This document shows, piece after piece, positions 33,329-42,348 of a DNA stretch of 64,000 bases. Below the pieces are notes generated by a model. The model saw only the letters and a list, made by a program, of their open reading frames with translations. It had not been told where the DNA came from and searched no databases. How positions within the stretch are numbered: position 1 is the stretch's first letter; every line of letters starts with the position of its first letter. The position numbers and the translations under genes were made by a program. The DNA lies in assembly GCA_937889545.1 (NCBI GenBank), contig CALAOT010000072.1, positions 1 through 64,000 of the forward strand, written 5' to 3'. Source of the stretch: an uncultured Opitutaceae bacterium. GTDB taxonomy: Bacteria; Verrucomicrobiota; Verrucomicrobiia; Opitutales; Opitutaceae.

Positions 33329-35632
33329 CTATCTTGCCTGCCGATATCTGACCGTCACAGGTCTGCCGGGGCTGCATTTCACCGGCTTTCCAGCCACGAG
33401 AACGGCATGCACACGCGTGTTGGCTCGCGAGGAGGCCACGGTCACTGAGTTCTTAGTGATGTTCATCCTGAAGTCGTCTCCCTTGTAGGCGAGATGAAAC
33501 TGCAGGCGTCTCCATTTCCGACAAAGCCGCGGATTGATTGCGACCCTTTTCTCATCCGCATGTACGCCACCAAATCCCAAGACCGCAGTCATCCACGCGC
33601 CGCCGTTCGCGGCGGGGTGCGATCCTCCCATGAAAACGCTTCCCACATACACCTTGTACTTGGCCTCTAGATCAATCTTCGCCGTCTTCAGGAAGTACTT
33701 GTATGCGAAGTCGAGATTGCCGAATTCAGCTGCCACCATGGCATAGGCGCAAGCGCTCAAGCTCGAGCCGTGTTCGGTGCGCGGCTCGTAATATTCCCAG
33801 TTCGCCCTCTTGATCTCGGCAGAGAAGCGGGTCCTGAAAAGATTGAGCATCATCACGACGTCGGCCTGCTTGATGATCTTGGTAGGCACAGCCAGCCCCT
33901 GTCCGGCACCCAGGTATTCATCGGGGTGGATCATTCGGGCCTTGAGCTCCTTGACGGACGATTCCCTTAGGCCCAAGTAGCCGTCGAATTGCTCGATGAT
34001 ACCCGTCTTCGCGTCGGCGCCCGGAATAAACAACCTGCGGGCCGCGTCGCGGAAGGCCGGTAGTTCTCCCTCAATGCGGAGTTTCTTGAGCAGCGTGCGC
34101 AGTTCCTTGGGGTGCCTTCGCCGGAGATGGTTCACGGTCGCGATGGCGATGGTAAAGGTCTCCTTCGCCACCATGCTCGTGAATGCGTTGTTGTTTACTC
34201 GCTCATGATATTCGTCCGGCCCGATGACATCTAGGATCTCGTAGCGTCGCTTTTCGTCCTTGTAGTAAGCGTATGAGTAGTAGAATCGGGCGCATTCAAG
34301 AATGACCTCGGCTCCGCCCTCCAGCAAGAGCGAGTCGTCGCCCGTCAACCGGAAGTAATCCCACATGGCGATAGCCACGTCGCCGCTGATATGCACCTGC
34401 TTGTCGCGAAAATAAGTGCGCAGCGCTCGACCTGTGGACGGATCCCCGATGTTGTAGTACGTGCATGCGTCGTCACCCGTCTCTTGGCTCTCCCAGGCAT
34501 AGAAAGCGCCCCTGTAACCCCGCCCCTCCGTCTTCGCCTTTCGCCGGGCCCCGTCGAGGGTCTTTATCCGGTAGCGCATCAGCTCGACTGCCTTCTCCGG
34601 GTAGGTATGGATGAAAAACGGAAACATGAACATTTCCGTGTCCCAGAAGATCGCGCCTTTGTATACTTGGCCTGACAATGCGCGCGCAGGTATCGAGTTT
34701 GCGCTGCCTTTGACCGGAGCGACCATTAGCAATTGAAGGATGCTGTAGCGCAGAGCGAGTTGCGCCTCATCATCGCCCTCGATCGTGACGTCGCTCCGGT
34801 TCCACTTTTCCTGCCACCTGGCGCCGTGCCTGGCTAGGCAGTCCTCGTATCCAAGCGATCTCGCCTGGAGGACGGTCTCGATGGCCGCCTCCGCCACCGA
34901 GCCCCGGACGGCGTCGTTGTCGGTGAATACCGCGAAATACTTGTGGAAGGTGTAGGTCGTCCCGGCCTCGGCGCGCAGGTGGACCACGCGCAGGCTGCGG
35001 TTGCCCCTGGATTCGTAGGTCACCTTTCCAAAGTCGATGTCGGCCGTCTCGGCGACCGCCACGCGCTTGGAGGACTCGTTCGTCCGGCCCTCCACAAACA
35101 GGACCGAGTCCCGCCTCGTCGCCGCGAGGCCGAGGAGGTGCGGGCCGTTCAGGTCCCAGATGTTGCCGTCGATGCCGGTGCGGACCGTCACCGTGGCCGC
35201 CCTGCTGCAGGTGATGCTGAAACGGATGACCCCGAGGTTCGGCGTCTCTGCGCTAAGGAAGCGCGCGGAACGCACGGTCAGGGTCGTCCCCTTGAAGGCG
35301 AATGAAGTCTGCCTTTCGAAGAGCGCGTTGCCAAACCGCAGCGTCTGCCGGTGCCGCGTAACCTTGTTGCCCAGCGCGGAGAGTTCCGCGCCGCCGAGCG
35401 AGACGCTCGTGAAGCCGCCATTCGGGGCGTTGACGGGCTCGCGCCAGGCCGGGCCGACGCGGTCGAAGATCCCGGCGAGGGTGATGCCCACCAGCTGCTC
35501 CGAGGTGAATTCATCAAGGGTGCCGCGGTAGCCCATGTAGCCGTTGGCTATCTGGTAGACGTTGCCGCGCCTCATGATGGTCTCCTTGCCATCGGTATGC
35601 TCGGCTGTGCTTATTGACCAAAGGTCTTTCAT
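33329..35632 (-). CDS. GH65 disaccharide phosphorylase (nigerose/kojibiose/maltose type)
   Basis: 767 residues, cytosolic. GH65 enzymes split alpha-glucosyl disaccharides with phosphate to beta-glucose-1-phosphate and glucose. Marks are RRGNVYQIANGYMGYRGTLD near the N-terminus, FWDTEMFMFPFF, and IGPDEYHERVNNNAFT with the general acid Glu474. The linkage specificity cannot be read directly. A neighbouring alpha-1,3-glucanase makes nigerose the best guess, and an adjacent beta-phosphoglucomutase fits the product. It begins six bases after the MFS transporter stop and ends 25 bases before GH87, in one operon. Confidence 0.9.
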   Translation of the reverse strand: MKDLWSISTAEHTDGKETIMRRGNVYQIANGYMGYRGTLDEFTSEQLVGITLAGIFDRVGPAWREPVNAPNGGFTSVSLGGAELSALGNKVTRHRQTLRFGNALFERQTSFAFKGTTLTVRSARFLSAETPNLGVIRFSITCSRAATVTVRTGIDGNIWDLNGPHLLGLAATRRDSVLFVEGRTNESSKRVAVAETADIDFGKVTYESRGNRSLRVVHLRAEAGTTYTFHKYFAVFTDNDAVRGSVAEAAIETVLQARSLGYEDCLARHGARWQEKWNRSDVTIEGDDEAQLALRYSILQLLMVAPVKGSANSIPARALSGQVYKGAIFWDTEMFMFPFFIHTYPEKAVELMRYRIKTLDGARRKAKTEGRGYRGAFYAWESQETGDDACTYYNIGDPSTGRALRTYFRDKQVHISGDVAIAMWDYFRLTGDDSLLLEGGAEVILECARFYYSYAYYKDEKRRYEILDVIGPDEYHERVNNNAFTSMVAKETFTIAIATVNHLRRRHPKELRTLLKKLRIEGELPAFRDAARRLFIPGADAKTGIIEQFDGYLGLRESSVKELKARMIHPDEYLGAGQGLAVPTKIIKQADVVMMLNLFRTRFSAEIKRANWEYYEPRTEHGSSLSACAYAMVAAEFGNLDFAYKYFLKTAKIDLEAKYKVYVGSVFMGGSHPAANGGAWMTAVLGFGGVHADEKRVAINPRLCRKWRRLQFHLAYKGDDFRMNITKNSVTVASSRANTRVHAVLVAGKPVKCSPGRPVTVRYRQAR

Positions 35633-35638
35633 AGAGTG

Positions 35639-37141
35639 CTACGCCGGCGGCCTCTCGTCCTTGACCCGGAGCATGAGCCCGGCTGCGACGATCATCGACA
35701 CGCCGCCCATCACGATCGCATCGATGGCGTGCCCGTGGAAGACGGTGCGCACCAGCAGGCCCAGCAGCGCCGCCGCGAGGATCTGCGGAATGACGATGAA
35801 GAAATTGAACATCCCCATGTAGACTCCCATCTTCCGGTACGGCACGACGCTGCTGAGGATCGCGTACGGCATCGTCAGCAGGCTCGCCCAGGCGATCCCC
35901 AGCGCGCACATGGACATGACGAGCATCCCGGGCTGCGTGAAGGCATGCATCGAGCACAGGCCGGCGCCTCCGATCACGAGGCAGGCGATGTGCGTCGTCA
36001 CGCGGCTCGTCAGCCTGGCGATCACCGGCAGAAGGAAAGCCACGAGCGCCGCCACCCCGTTGTAGACCGACATCAGGACGCCCACCCAGTTGGCGCCCGC
36101 GTTGTATGCCTCGCTCGTCGGGTCGCTGCTCCCGAAGTGGTAGCTCGTGACCGCCGAGGTCGCGTAGATGAAGAACGCGAACAGCGCGAACCAGGTGAAG
36201 AGCTGCGCGAGCGCGAGCTGCCGCATGGCGCCCGGCATGTTGTTGAGGTCGTAGACCAGCTCGACGAGGCCCTTCTTCTTCCCGGCGACGAACCGCCCTG
36301 CCGCCACCATCTGCACAACCCCGTAAAAGCTGGCCCCGAATGACAAGATGTAGAGGGCCTTGTCCCAGGCGAAGTGCCGGATGGCGAAGCTGGCCGCCAG
36401 GCCCCCCAGGAGCAGCAGCGCGCCGACGCCGTAGTATTTCTTCGAATCCAGCGTGACCTCCGGGTCCCCGGCATCCTCGCCGCCGGCGGCCCGCGCATGG
36501 AACGACTCCTGCTCCTCCGGCGAGTACTCCCTCACCGTGAAGATCGTCCACAGGACGGCGGCGAGGTACACGGCGCCCCCCAGGTAGAACGACCACTTCA
36601 CGGTGGCGGGGACCTGTCCCTGCGGCGCCGTGTTCGCGAAATGGAACCACCTCGTCAGCAGGAACGGCATGAGCGAGCCCACGACGGAGCTGGCGCCGAT
36701 GAAGAAGGTCTGGACCGCGAATCCGGTCGTCCGCTGCTCGTCGGGAAGCATGTCGCCCACGAAGGCCCGCATGGGCTCCATCGTGACGTTGATCGAGGCA
36801 TCCATGATCCAGAGCATGCCCGCGGCAAACCACAGCCCCGGAGAATTGGGCATGACGAGGAGCGCCAGCGACGCCAGGATGGCGCCGACGAGGAAGTAGG
36901 GCTTTCGGCGGCCCAGGCGGTTCCAGGTCTTGTCGCTCATGTAGCCGATGACCGGCTGTACCAGGAGCCCCGAGACGGGGCCGGCGATCCACAGGATCGG
37001 GATCTCGTCCACCTTCGCTCCGAGGGTCTCGAAGATCCGGCTCACGTTCGCATTTTGCAGGGCAAAGCCGAACTGGATCCCGACGTAACCGAAGCTCATG
37101 TTCCAGAGCTGCCAAAAGCTAAGCAGGGGTTTCTTGCGCAT
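35639..37141 (-). CDS. MFS transporter of the SLC45/GPH type, probable disaccharide importer
   Basis: 500 residues with 12 predicted helices. Characteristic segments are SFWQLWNMSFGYVGIQFGFA, GPVSGLLVQPVIGYMSDKTW, RLGRRKPYFLVGA and DLNNMPGAMRQLALAQLFTW. This is the family of bacterial maltose/sucrose-type symporters often found next to disaccharide phosphorylases. A hydrophilic loop of about 50 residues (about 205-255) divides the halves. It lies 27 bases after the beta-phosphoglucomutase and six before GH65, so it most likely brings the disaccharide from the periplasm to the phosphorylase. Confidence 0.88.
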   Translation of the reverse strand: MRKKPLLSFWQLWNMSFGYVGIQFGFALQNANVSRIFETLGAKVDEIPILWIAGPVSGLLVQPVIGYMSDKTWNRLGRRKPYFLVGAILASLALLVMPNSPGLWFAAGMLWIMDASINVTMEPMRAFVGDMLPDEQRTTGFAVQTFFIGASSVVGSLMPFLLTRWFHFANTAPQGQVPATVKWSFYLGGAVYLAAVLWTIFTVREYSPEEQESFHARAAGGEDAGDPEVTLDSKKYYGVGALLLLGGLAASFAIRHFAWDKALYILSFGASFYGVVQMVAAGRFVAGKKKGLVELVYDLNNMPGAMRQLALAQLFTWFALFAFFIYATSAVTSYHFGSSDPTSEAYNAGANWVGVLMSVYNGVAALVAFLLPVIARLTSRVTTHIACLVIGGAGLCSMHAFTQPGMLVMSMCALGIAWASLLTMPYAILSSVVPYRKMGVYMGMFNFFIVIPQILAAALLGLLVRTVFHGHAIDAIVMGGVSMIVAAGLMLRVKDERPPA

Positions 37142-37168
37142 GGGGCTTTCTGGCGCCGGGTGAATTAG

Positions 37169-37957
37169 TCACCTGGCGCTAGTGCGCTTGTCCTGAACCA
37201 GCAGGTTGATCTGCTCAAGGCTCGTCTCGGAGAGGTCCCGGACCACGATGTCGGCGCCGCCTTCACGCAGCTCGAGCTCATTGCCCTTCCTGGCGATCCC
37301 GACGACGAGGGCGAAGCCCCCTTTCGCACCCGCTTGGACACCGGAGACCGCATCCTCGATGACGACCGCCTGCGCGTTCGGCACACCGAGGTCGGCGGCC
37401 GCCGCGGCAAAAATGTCGGGCTCCGGCTTTCCTTCAAGTCCACGCCTGGACGATTCCACTCCATCCACGACCACCGCAAAGAGACGTCGCATGCCGGTCC
37501 GTCTGAGGATCTCCTCCGAGTTGTAGCTCGAGGTGGCCAACCCGATCTTGATGCCGCGCCGGACCATCATTCGGACCAACGCGATGGTCGAATCAAAAGT
37601 CCTTACCCCCTCTCTCTCGATGATTTGGTTGAAGATCACGTTCTTCCTGTTGCCTAGGCCGCAGATGGTTTCCCCTCCCGGCGGATCATTTGGCGCTCCA
37701 CGCGGGAGTTCGATCCCGCGGGACTTGAGGAATGCCTCAACTCCTTTGTAGCGGGGCCTGCCATCCACGAACGCGAGATAGTCCCCGTCGCGGGTGAACT
37801 CGGTGAATGGCTCGCCGTGCGCCGCGACCCGAGACTTGAGGAAATCGTCGAACGTTTGCTTCCACGCGCCCGAATGTGCGGCGGTTGTATCGGTAACGAC
37901 GCCGTCCATGTCGAATATCGCGGCCTGAAAGCACATTCGGGCGCCGCCGTCCACCAT
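37169..37957 (-). CDS. pgmB: Beta-phosphoglucomutase (HAD superfamily)
   Basis: Converts beta-glucose-1-phosphate to glucose-6-phosphate. HAD motif I is AIFDMDGVVTDTTAAH (nucleophile Asp16, acid/base Asp18); motif II sits in GLATSSYNSEEIL; the Lys in KPEPDIF and motif IV VIEDAVSGVQAG follow. The cap loop YKGVEAFLKSRGIELPRG fits the beta-PGM subfamily. ATG 37957 is used (262 residues); a GTG at 38053 would add 32 low-complexity residues and ATG 37936 would remove seven. It is first in the operon with MFS, GH65 and GH87 and takes the phosphorylase product into glycolysis. Confidence 0.9.
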   Translation of the reverse strand: MVDGGARMCFQAAIFDMDGVVTDTTAAHSGAWKQTFDDFLKSRVAAHGEPFTEFTRDGDYLAFVDGRPRYKGVEAFLKSRGIELPRGAPNDPPGGETICGLGNRKNVIFNQIIEREGVRTFDSTIALVRMMVRRGIKIGLATSSYNSEEILRRTGMRRLFAVVVDGVESSRRGLEGKPEPDIFAAAAADLGVPNAQAVVIEDAVSGVQAGAKGGFALVVGIARKGNELELREGGADIVVRDLSETSLEQINLLVQDKRTSAR

Positions 37958-38199
37958 GCCTGTTCCGCGGGCCGCCTTGGATGGGCCGCGGGTCGAGCCT
38001 GCCGATGTTCGCCCGTCGGCGGCCGGGGCGGAGTTGTCATTTGATGATTCCACTTAATTTGTCGCAGAGAGATTTGTTGACGCTGAGTGGGTGCTCACTT
38101 GAGCGGCTCCGCCATGTGGTCGCCTCCGGACTTGAAGTATTGGTTTGATTTAGCGTCTCGCGATCACGGGACGACCGCCCGTCGACCCCGTTTAATGAA

Positions 38200-38230
38200 A
38201 GTCGCCAGCCATTAAAATCGGTTGGCGACT
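38200..38230 (-). terminator. Hairpin downstream of the TonB receptor gene
   Basis: Arms AGTCGCCAGCC and GGTTGGCGACT pair over 11 bases with one wobble or mismatch around a 9 nt AT-rich loop. On the minus strand it follows the receptor stop by 40 bases and is trailed by TTTCATTAAA. It probably separates the receptor message from the downstream phosphoglucomutase operon. Confidence 0.6.
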
Positions 38231-38270
38231 GCCACTTACCCCTGATTGTCCCTACCTCAGGCCTAAGAAA

Positions 38271-41200
38271 TCAGAAACTGAATACGTTCTTGACCGTGAA
38301 CCCCTGCGTCGGACCGATACGATAGAACGCAGGTTGTGCCACACCGTTTATCGGTGCCTGATAGCTTACCGGAATCAGATAATTCCCTCTGCCGACGTTT
38401 TCGACGTTGAGCTGAATGTTCCATCCGATCTTCTTGGTGAGCTTACGGTGATAACCAACCCAAAGGTCGTAGTAGGTCTGACTCGGCGCATATTCTGGAG
38501 CGGATAGGTTGGGGAGGTACGGAGGCGGAAGCGTGGGATCTCCACTCGGGGGATAGCCGATGACCTCACGGTCTGTATAACGTATGCTACCACCAATGTT
38601 AACCCCTTTGAGGAAGCTGTGATCGAAGTCATAGTTCGTCGTCAGATTGAAGCGCCACTTGGCGAGTTGCTCAACCGCAACACCTCGCTGCTGCTGGAGT
38701 TCGGCATAAGCGCCACCTACTGCAGGGAGGCCGTTGTATGCGATGTAGTAGGCTTGGGCGACGTCAGGAACGCTTGGAGCGATGTCCTGCCCCCAGAACC
38801 ACTGCTGAGAGCCGCCGGGGCCCTTAACATAGGCCGCCGTCTCCGTCATGAATTTGGTCAAGGCCGCGTCACCGATTTGCGTGACGACCGCATTCGTTTC
38901 CGTAGCGTTAAGCGTAATGCGCCAATTCTTCGTGGGGTTGGCGTCGAGCTCAACTTCCCAGCCCTGGGACACTGAGTTTTCGGTAATCGCGAAGTTTTGT
39001 TCGCCTGGGGTGCCCTGCAACTGACTTCTCGGGACAAGGCCGGCCTGCACTTGAGACAAGCTACCCATACCCCAATTCTTAAAGAAGTTGGGGAAATCGG
39101 TGTTAAGCTGGGTCTCCCATGCCCGCGTGGCTGCGGTCGAGGCATTCTGTAGATTTTCCATCGCCTGAGTGTGGTAGTTATTGGCATCGAAGTACCAGCC
39201 CGAGCCCTCGCCTCCAACAGCTAGACCAGCCACGCCCCCATCGGGGCCGATGCCCGGATTAGTGGACTGAACAGACGTGGGTCCTGCTTGGAGCGGGGTG
39301 GACTGGTCAGTGTGATAATAAAAGACGTTGCCGTAGTACGCCGAGTTGCCAACGAAATTGGCCAATTCGGCGGCGAAGGATGTACCGTCGGGGTTCGAAC
39401 CGTTCGTGATTCCGGTCACGTAGCGATTGACCTTGAGGGCGAACATGCCGTTACGCGTCTCGAGCATGATGCCACGCTCGATGGTCTTGCCTGCCGGAGG
39501 CGCGACGGGATCCCCGTTAATGTTGACGCGGCTTGAGTCCGGCTCGAAGTTGCTCGATACGCTGTAGGACAGACTGACATCGACGGGAAGCTTGCTGGCA
39601 AACTGTTTCAGGCCAGGGAGTTCCCCAAGATGAGCTACAATGCTATAGGAGCGGGATTGAACTTCTACACGACCCTGTGTGCCGTTTGCGAAATTGACGT
39701 TATTGAAGTTGAGGCTTTGCGGGTCGTTCGCATCGCCAAGAGTGGCGGAATCAGCATAGCTCGTGTTGATATCCTTGCGCCAGCCATAGATACCCACAAG
39801 CGCGTCATCCAGCCATTTGCCTTCGTAGACCAACGCCTGAGAGGTGGTCACCGAGCGCGTAATACTATCGGAAGTCGCCAAAAGGTCGCGGTTGACGGAA
39901 GGGTCGGCTTCAGAATTGGTGACGGTCAGGGTCTGCTGGCCCGCCCAGCCGTTGTAGTACGCAGGGTTGGTTGGGCTCAATGCTGAGTTCGCCGGGTTCG
40001 GAGTGAAATTGAAGTAATTGATCGGTTGGCTACCGATCGTCGGGTTGCCGGTGACCCTGGGAATATTAGCCCCTGAGAGCGGCTTGCCGACCAACGAAGA
40101 CCCCAGATAAATGACCTGTTGCGGGTTTACACTTTGGAAGTTACTACCGCTGTATCCGCCGTCGAGAGTATCGGCGAGAGCGGTGTTTGAGCCGAGATAT
40201 CCATACTGCTGCCAAGCCATGGTGCTGGTTGTTTGCTTCTCCTTATCCGCCAAGCCGGTCAGGGTTTGGATGCCAAGGATCTCTTCCCACCACTCATTGC
40301 CGTCCTTCCTGAAGTCATGTGTGACAAAGCCCGTGACGCGCGAATCTTCGCGATCGCTGATATATTGGTCATTTGTAGAGTTGTCGTTGTTAATGACGTA
40401 CGGGCGGCCATAATTCGGATTCGCGCTAGCGGTTGCAAGCGACGTTCCGTCGTTGTTAGTCGACATGACGTCAATGTACAAGGGGACGGCACCGCCGAAG
40501 GGGTTGATCTGGCCGTTCTCGTAGTGCTGTTTGTTGTAAGCAACGTCGAAGCCAACCTGGTCATTGAGGAAGGTTTGCGAGAGATCCGCCGTCGCTGACC
40601 AGAAACGTTGCCATTCCGATTTCATGGTGCCGTCGATCAAATTCTTGTAGAAATTGAAGGCCGAAGGATCGGTCAGCGAGGTATCCGTGAAGAGGCCAGC
40701 GTTGGCGTAAGGCAGCCCCGCATAGATGGGTTCCCCCGATGCGCCGTTAATATGAAGCCATGCGCCGGGAAACGCGCCATAGGGCTCAACGAGGCCGGTG
40801 GTTGTGGCCAAACCAGGCTGAGGCAGGGAGGTGAAGCGGTACGTGCCCGCAGAACCTACGGTGGAACCGTTCTGGAAAACATTTAACGGAAAACTGGAAT
40901 TACCGACCTGGCCATTTGTAAACCACGGATCGTCATTCGAATTGCCGGCACGGCCGGCACCTGCATAACCATTAGCAGCGCTGGCGATGTAACCAGCGGG
41001 GAGGCCGGATACCCACGAATTCAAACCATTCAGTCCCGCCTGATAAGCTCCCGTATCGGCGGGGTTAAAAAACGGAGTAATGTGGTCCGTCGGGGGAAGC
41101 GCGCGAGGATTGTCGGAATCGACCTGGCCAGACTCGAAGTTCGCCTTGAAGATGGTATGATTTCCGCCTTTGTTCAGGAAAGCAGGTTCGACGCGGAGTG

Positions 41201-42011
41201 CACCGGATATGCGCTGGTCCTTCGAATAGGCCGGCTGCTGCTCATATTTTTCGTCGTCGTGCAGGACGTCGAGCCGGAAGGCGACCTGGCCAGGCACGAT
41301 CTGGAAATTGTAATCCAAGCTCTCGCGGGTGGTGCCCCAGCTGCCAAAGCGAAGGTCGAGGTTCCCAGAATTATTGAATTCGGCGCTCTTGCTGCCGGCA
41401 TTGATGATACCAGCGGGACTGCCTTCACCAAAGAGAATCGCATTCGGTCCGCGTGAGATATCGATGCGGTCGATGTTATATGAGTCCCATGGGATGTCTG
41501 AGAGAAAGAAATCGTGGGTATTATCGGCAGCAGCGAGACCGCGGATACGGGTGTCCTCGCTCGGATGGATGGTGTCTTCGGTACGGACCGCACTGCTGGT
41601 ACCGGGACCGGGACTGGCATAGTTGCCAAATACGCCACCCACTTCGGTGCCGCCGAGTCTTTGGAGCAGCGAGGTGTTGTCGGTCGCGTTGGTGTCCGCG
41701 AGGAATTGCGAGGTGACCACGGACACGGAACTGCCGATGTCGCGCAGATCGGTGCTGAGTCGGTTGCCGGCCAGCGTGGTCTCCGCGGTATAGCTTTCTT
41801 TGCCGGCGGTGGCGCTGACTTCGAACGGGGACAGCAGGAGAACTTCGTCTCCCGGGGCATCCGTTGTCGTAGTCGTAGTCGTCGTCGTCGTGCTGGCGGG
41901 CTGGGCGGGCTGGGCGGGACTCGGGGCTGTCTGGGCCTGGATACTCGCGCAGGCAGATATCGCGGCGACCAATACGGCTATGAGCCGTGAATGCCTTGGT
42001 GTGTATTTCAT
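38271..42011 (-). CDS. TonB-dependent outer-membrane receptor, Verrucomicrobiota type
   Basis: 1246 residues. A signal peptide (RLIAVLVAAISACASIQAQ) is followed by a Thr-rich linker of ten Thr encoded by a variable trinucleotide tract (about 41864-41892), then the segment LLLSPFEVSATAG typical of this phylum's receptors. A plug domain (LSTDLRDIGSSVSVVTSQFL, then NIDRIDISRGPNAILFGEG) and a very long beta-barrel follow, ending FTVKNVFSF. It should import a large ligand, probably an oligosaccharide released by the GH87 enzyme, with TonB energy. ATG 42011 begins the signal peptide; the frame is open 57 codons upstream without signal character. The receptor gene precedes the disaccharide operon and is separated from it by a hairpin. 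Confidence 0.92.
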   Translation of the reverse strand: MKYTPRHSRLIAVLVAAISACASIQAQTAPSPAQPAQPASTTTTTTTTTTDAPGDEVLLLSPFEVSATAGKESYTAETTLAGNRLSTDLRDIGSSVSVVTSQFLADTNATDNTSLLQRLGGTEVGGVFGNYASPGPGTSSAVRTEDTIHPSEDTRIRGLAAADNTHDFFLSDIPWDSYNIDRIDISRGPNAILFGEGSPAGIINAGSKSAEFNNSGNLDLRFGSWGTTRESLDYNFQIVPGQVAFRLDVLHDDEKYEQQPAYSKDQRISGALRVEPAFLNKGGNHTIFKANFESGQVDSDNPRALPPTDHITPFFNPADTGAYQAGLNGLNSWVSGLPAGYIASAANGYAGAGRAGNSNDDPWFTNGQVGNSSFPLNVFQNGSTVGSAGTYRFTSLPQPGLATTTGLVEPYGAFPGAWLHINGASGEPIYAGLPYANAGLFTDTSLTDPSAFNFYKNLIDGTMKSEWQRFWSATADLSQTFLNDQVGFDVAYNKQHYENGQINPFGGAVPLYIDVMSTNNDGTSLATASANPNYGRPYVINNDNSTNDQYISDREDSRVTGFVTHDFRKDGNEWWEEILGIQTLTGLADKEKQTTSTMAWQQYGYLGSNTALADTLDGGYSGSNFQSVNPQQVIYLGSSLVGKPLSGANIPRVTGNPTIGSQPINYFNFTPNPANSALSPTNPAYYNGWAGQQTLTVTNSEADPSVNRDLLATSDSITRSVTTSQALVYEGKWLDDALVGIYGWRKDINTSYADSATLGDANDPQSLNFNNVNFANGTQGRVEVQSRSYSIVAHLGELPGLKQFASKLPVDVSLSYSVSSNFEPDSSRVNINGDPVAPPAGKTIERGIMLETRNGMFALKVNRYVTGITNGSNPDGTSFAAELANFVGNSAYYGNVFYYHTDQSTPLQAGPTSVQSTNPGIGPDGGVAGLAVGGEGSGWYFDANNYHTQAMENLQNASTAATRAWETQLNTDFPNFFKNWGMGSLSQVQAGLVPRSQLQGTPGEQNFAITENSVSQGWEVELDANPTKNWRITLNATETNAVVTQIGDAALTKFMTETAAYVKGPGGSQQWFWGQDIAPSVPDVAQAYYIAYNGLPAVGGAYAELQQQRGVAVEQLAKWRFNLTTNYDFDHSFLKGVNIGGSIRYTDREVIGYPPSGDPTLPPPYLPNLSAPEYAPSQTYYDLWVGYHRKLTKKIGWNIQLNVENVGRGNYLIPVSYQAPINGVAQPAFYRIGPTQGFTVKNVFSF

Positions 42012-42180
42012 GGTTTGGAGTGTAGTTAGAAGGGCTGCGCTTCGCCTGAACCGGAATCTCCGATCAGGCGATGGGGTGAATGGGGTCGTTTGCGGGGTAG
42101 AGCAATCGCTAGCTGACGGGAAAGATCTGCCACAAGCCGGGCGCAATTCGATTCCACTCGTGTGCAAACGTTGCGGAGTC

Positions 42181-42348
42181 ACGGTTGCGAAAGAATCAAC
42201 GACGACGACCCGGGAGGCAAAGGACGCTGCGTTTTCGTCCCCGATGGCCAGCGGACGCGGACTTACGGTTGCGAGAGAATCAACGACGACGATCCGGGAG
42301 GAAAAGGATGCTGCGTTGTCATCCCCGATGGCCAGCGGACGCGGACTT
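42181..42348 (-). repeat. Two tandem 84 bp units at the 3' end of the ASPIC gene
   Basis: Units 42181-42264 and 42265-42348 each begin ACGGTTGCGA and end GCGGACGCGGACTT, differing at about ten positions. The period is exactly 28 codons. The gene's TAA (42263-42265) sits at the unit junction, and the equivalent position at the end of the second unit is TGA. Both units encode the same tail PGSSSLILSQP, so the terminal part of the gene has been duplicated downstream of its own stop. Confidence 0.9.

Noticed and set aside
41864-41892. Phase-variable microsatellite in the TonB receptor
   Set aside because: The tract is trinucleotide-based, so length change would only alter the Thr linker and not switch the frame.
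42181-42348. CRISPR or satellite from the 84 bp units
   Set aside because: Only two direct units without spacer, and they are coding-derived.
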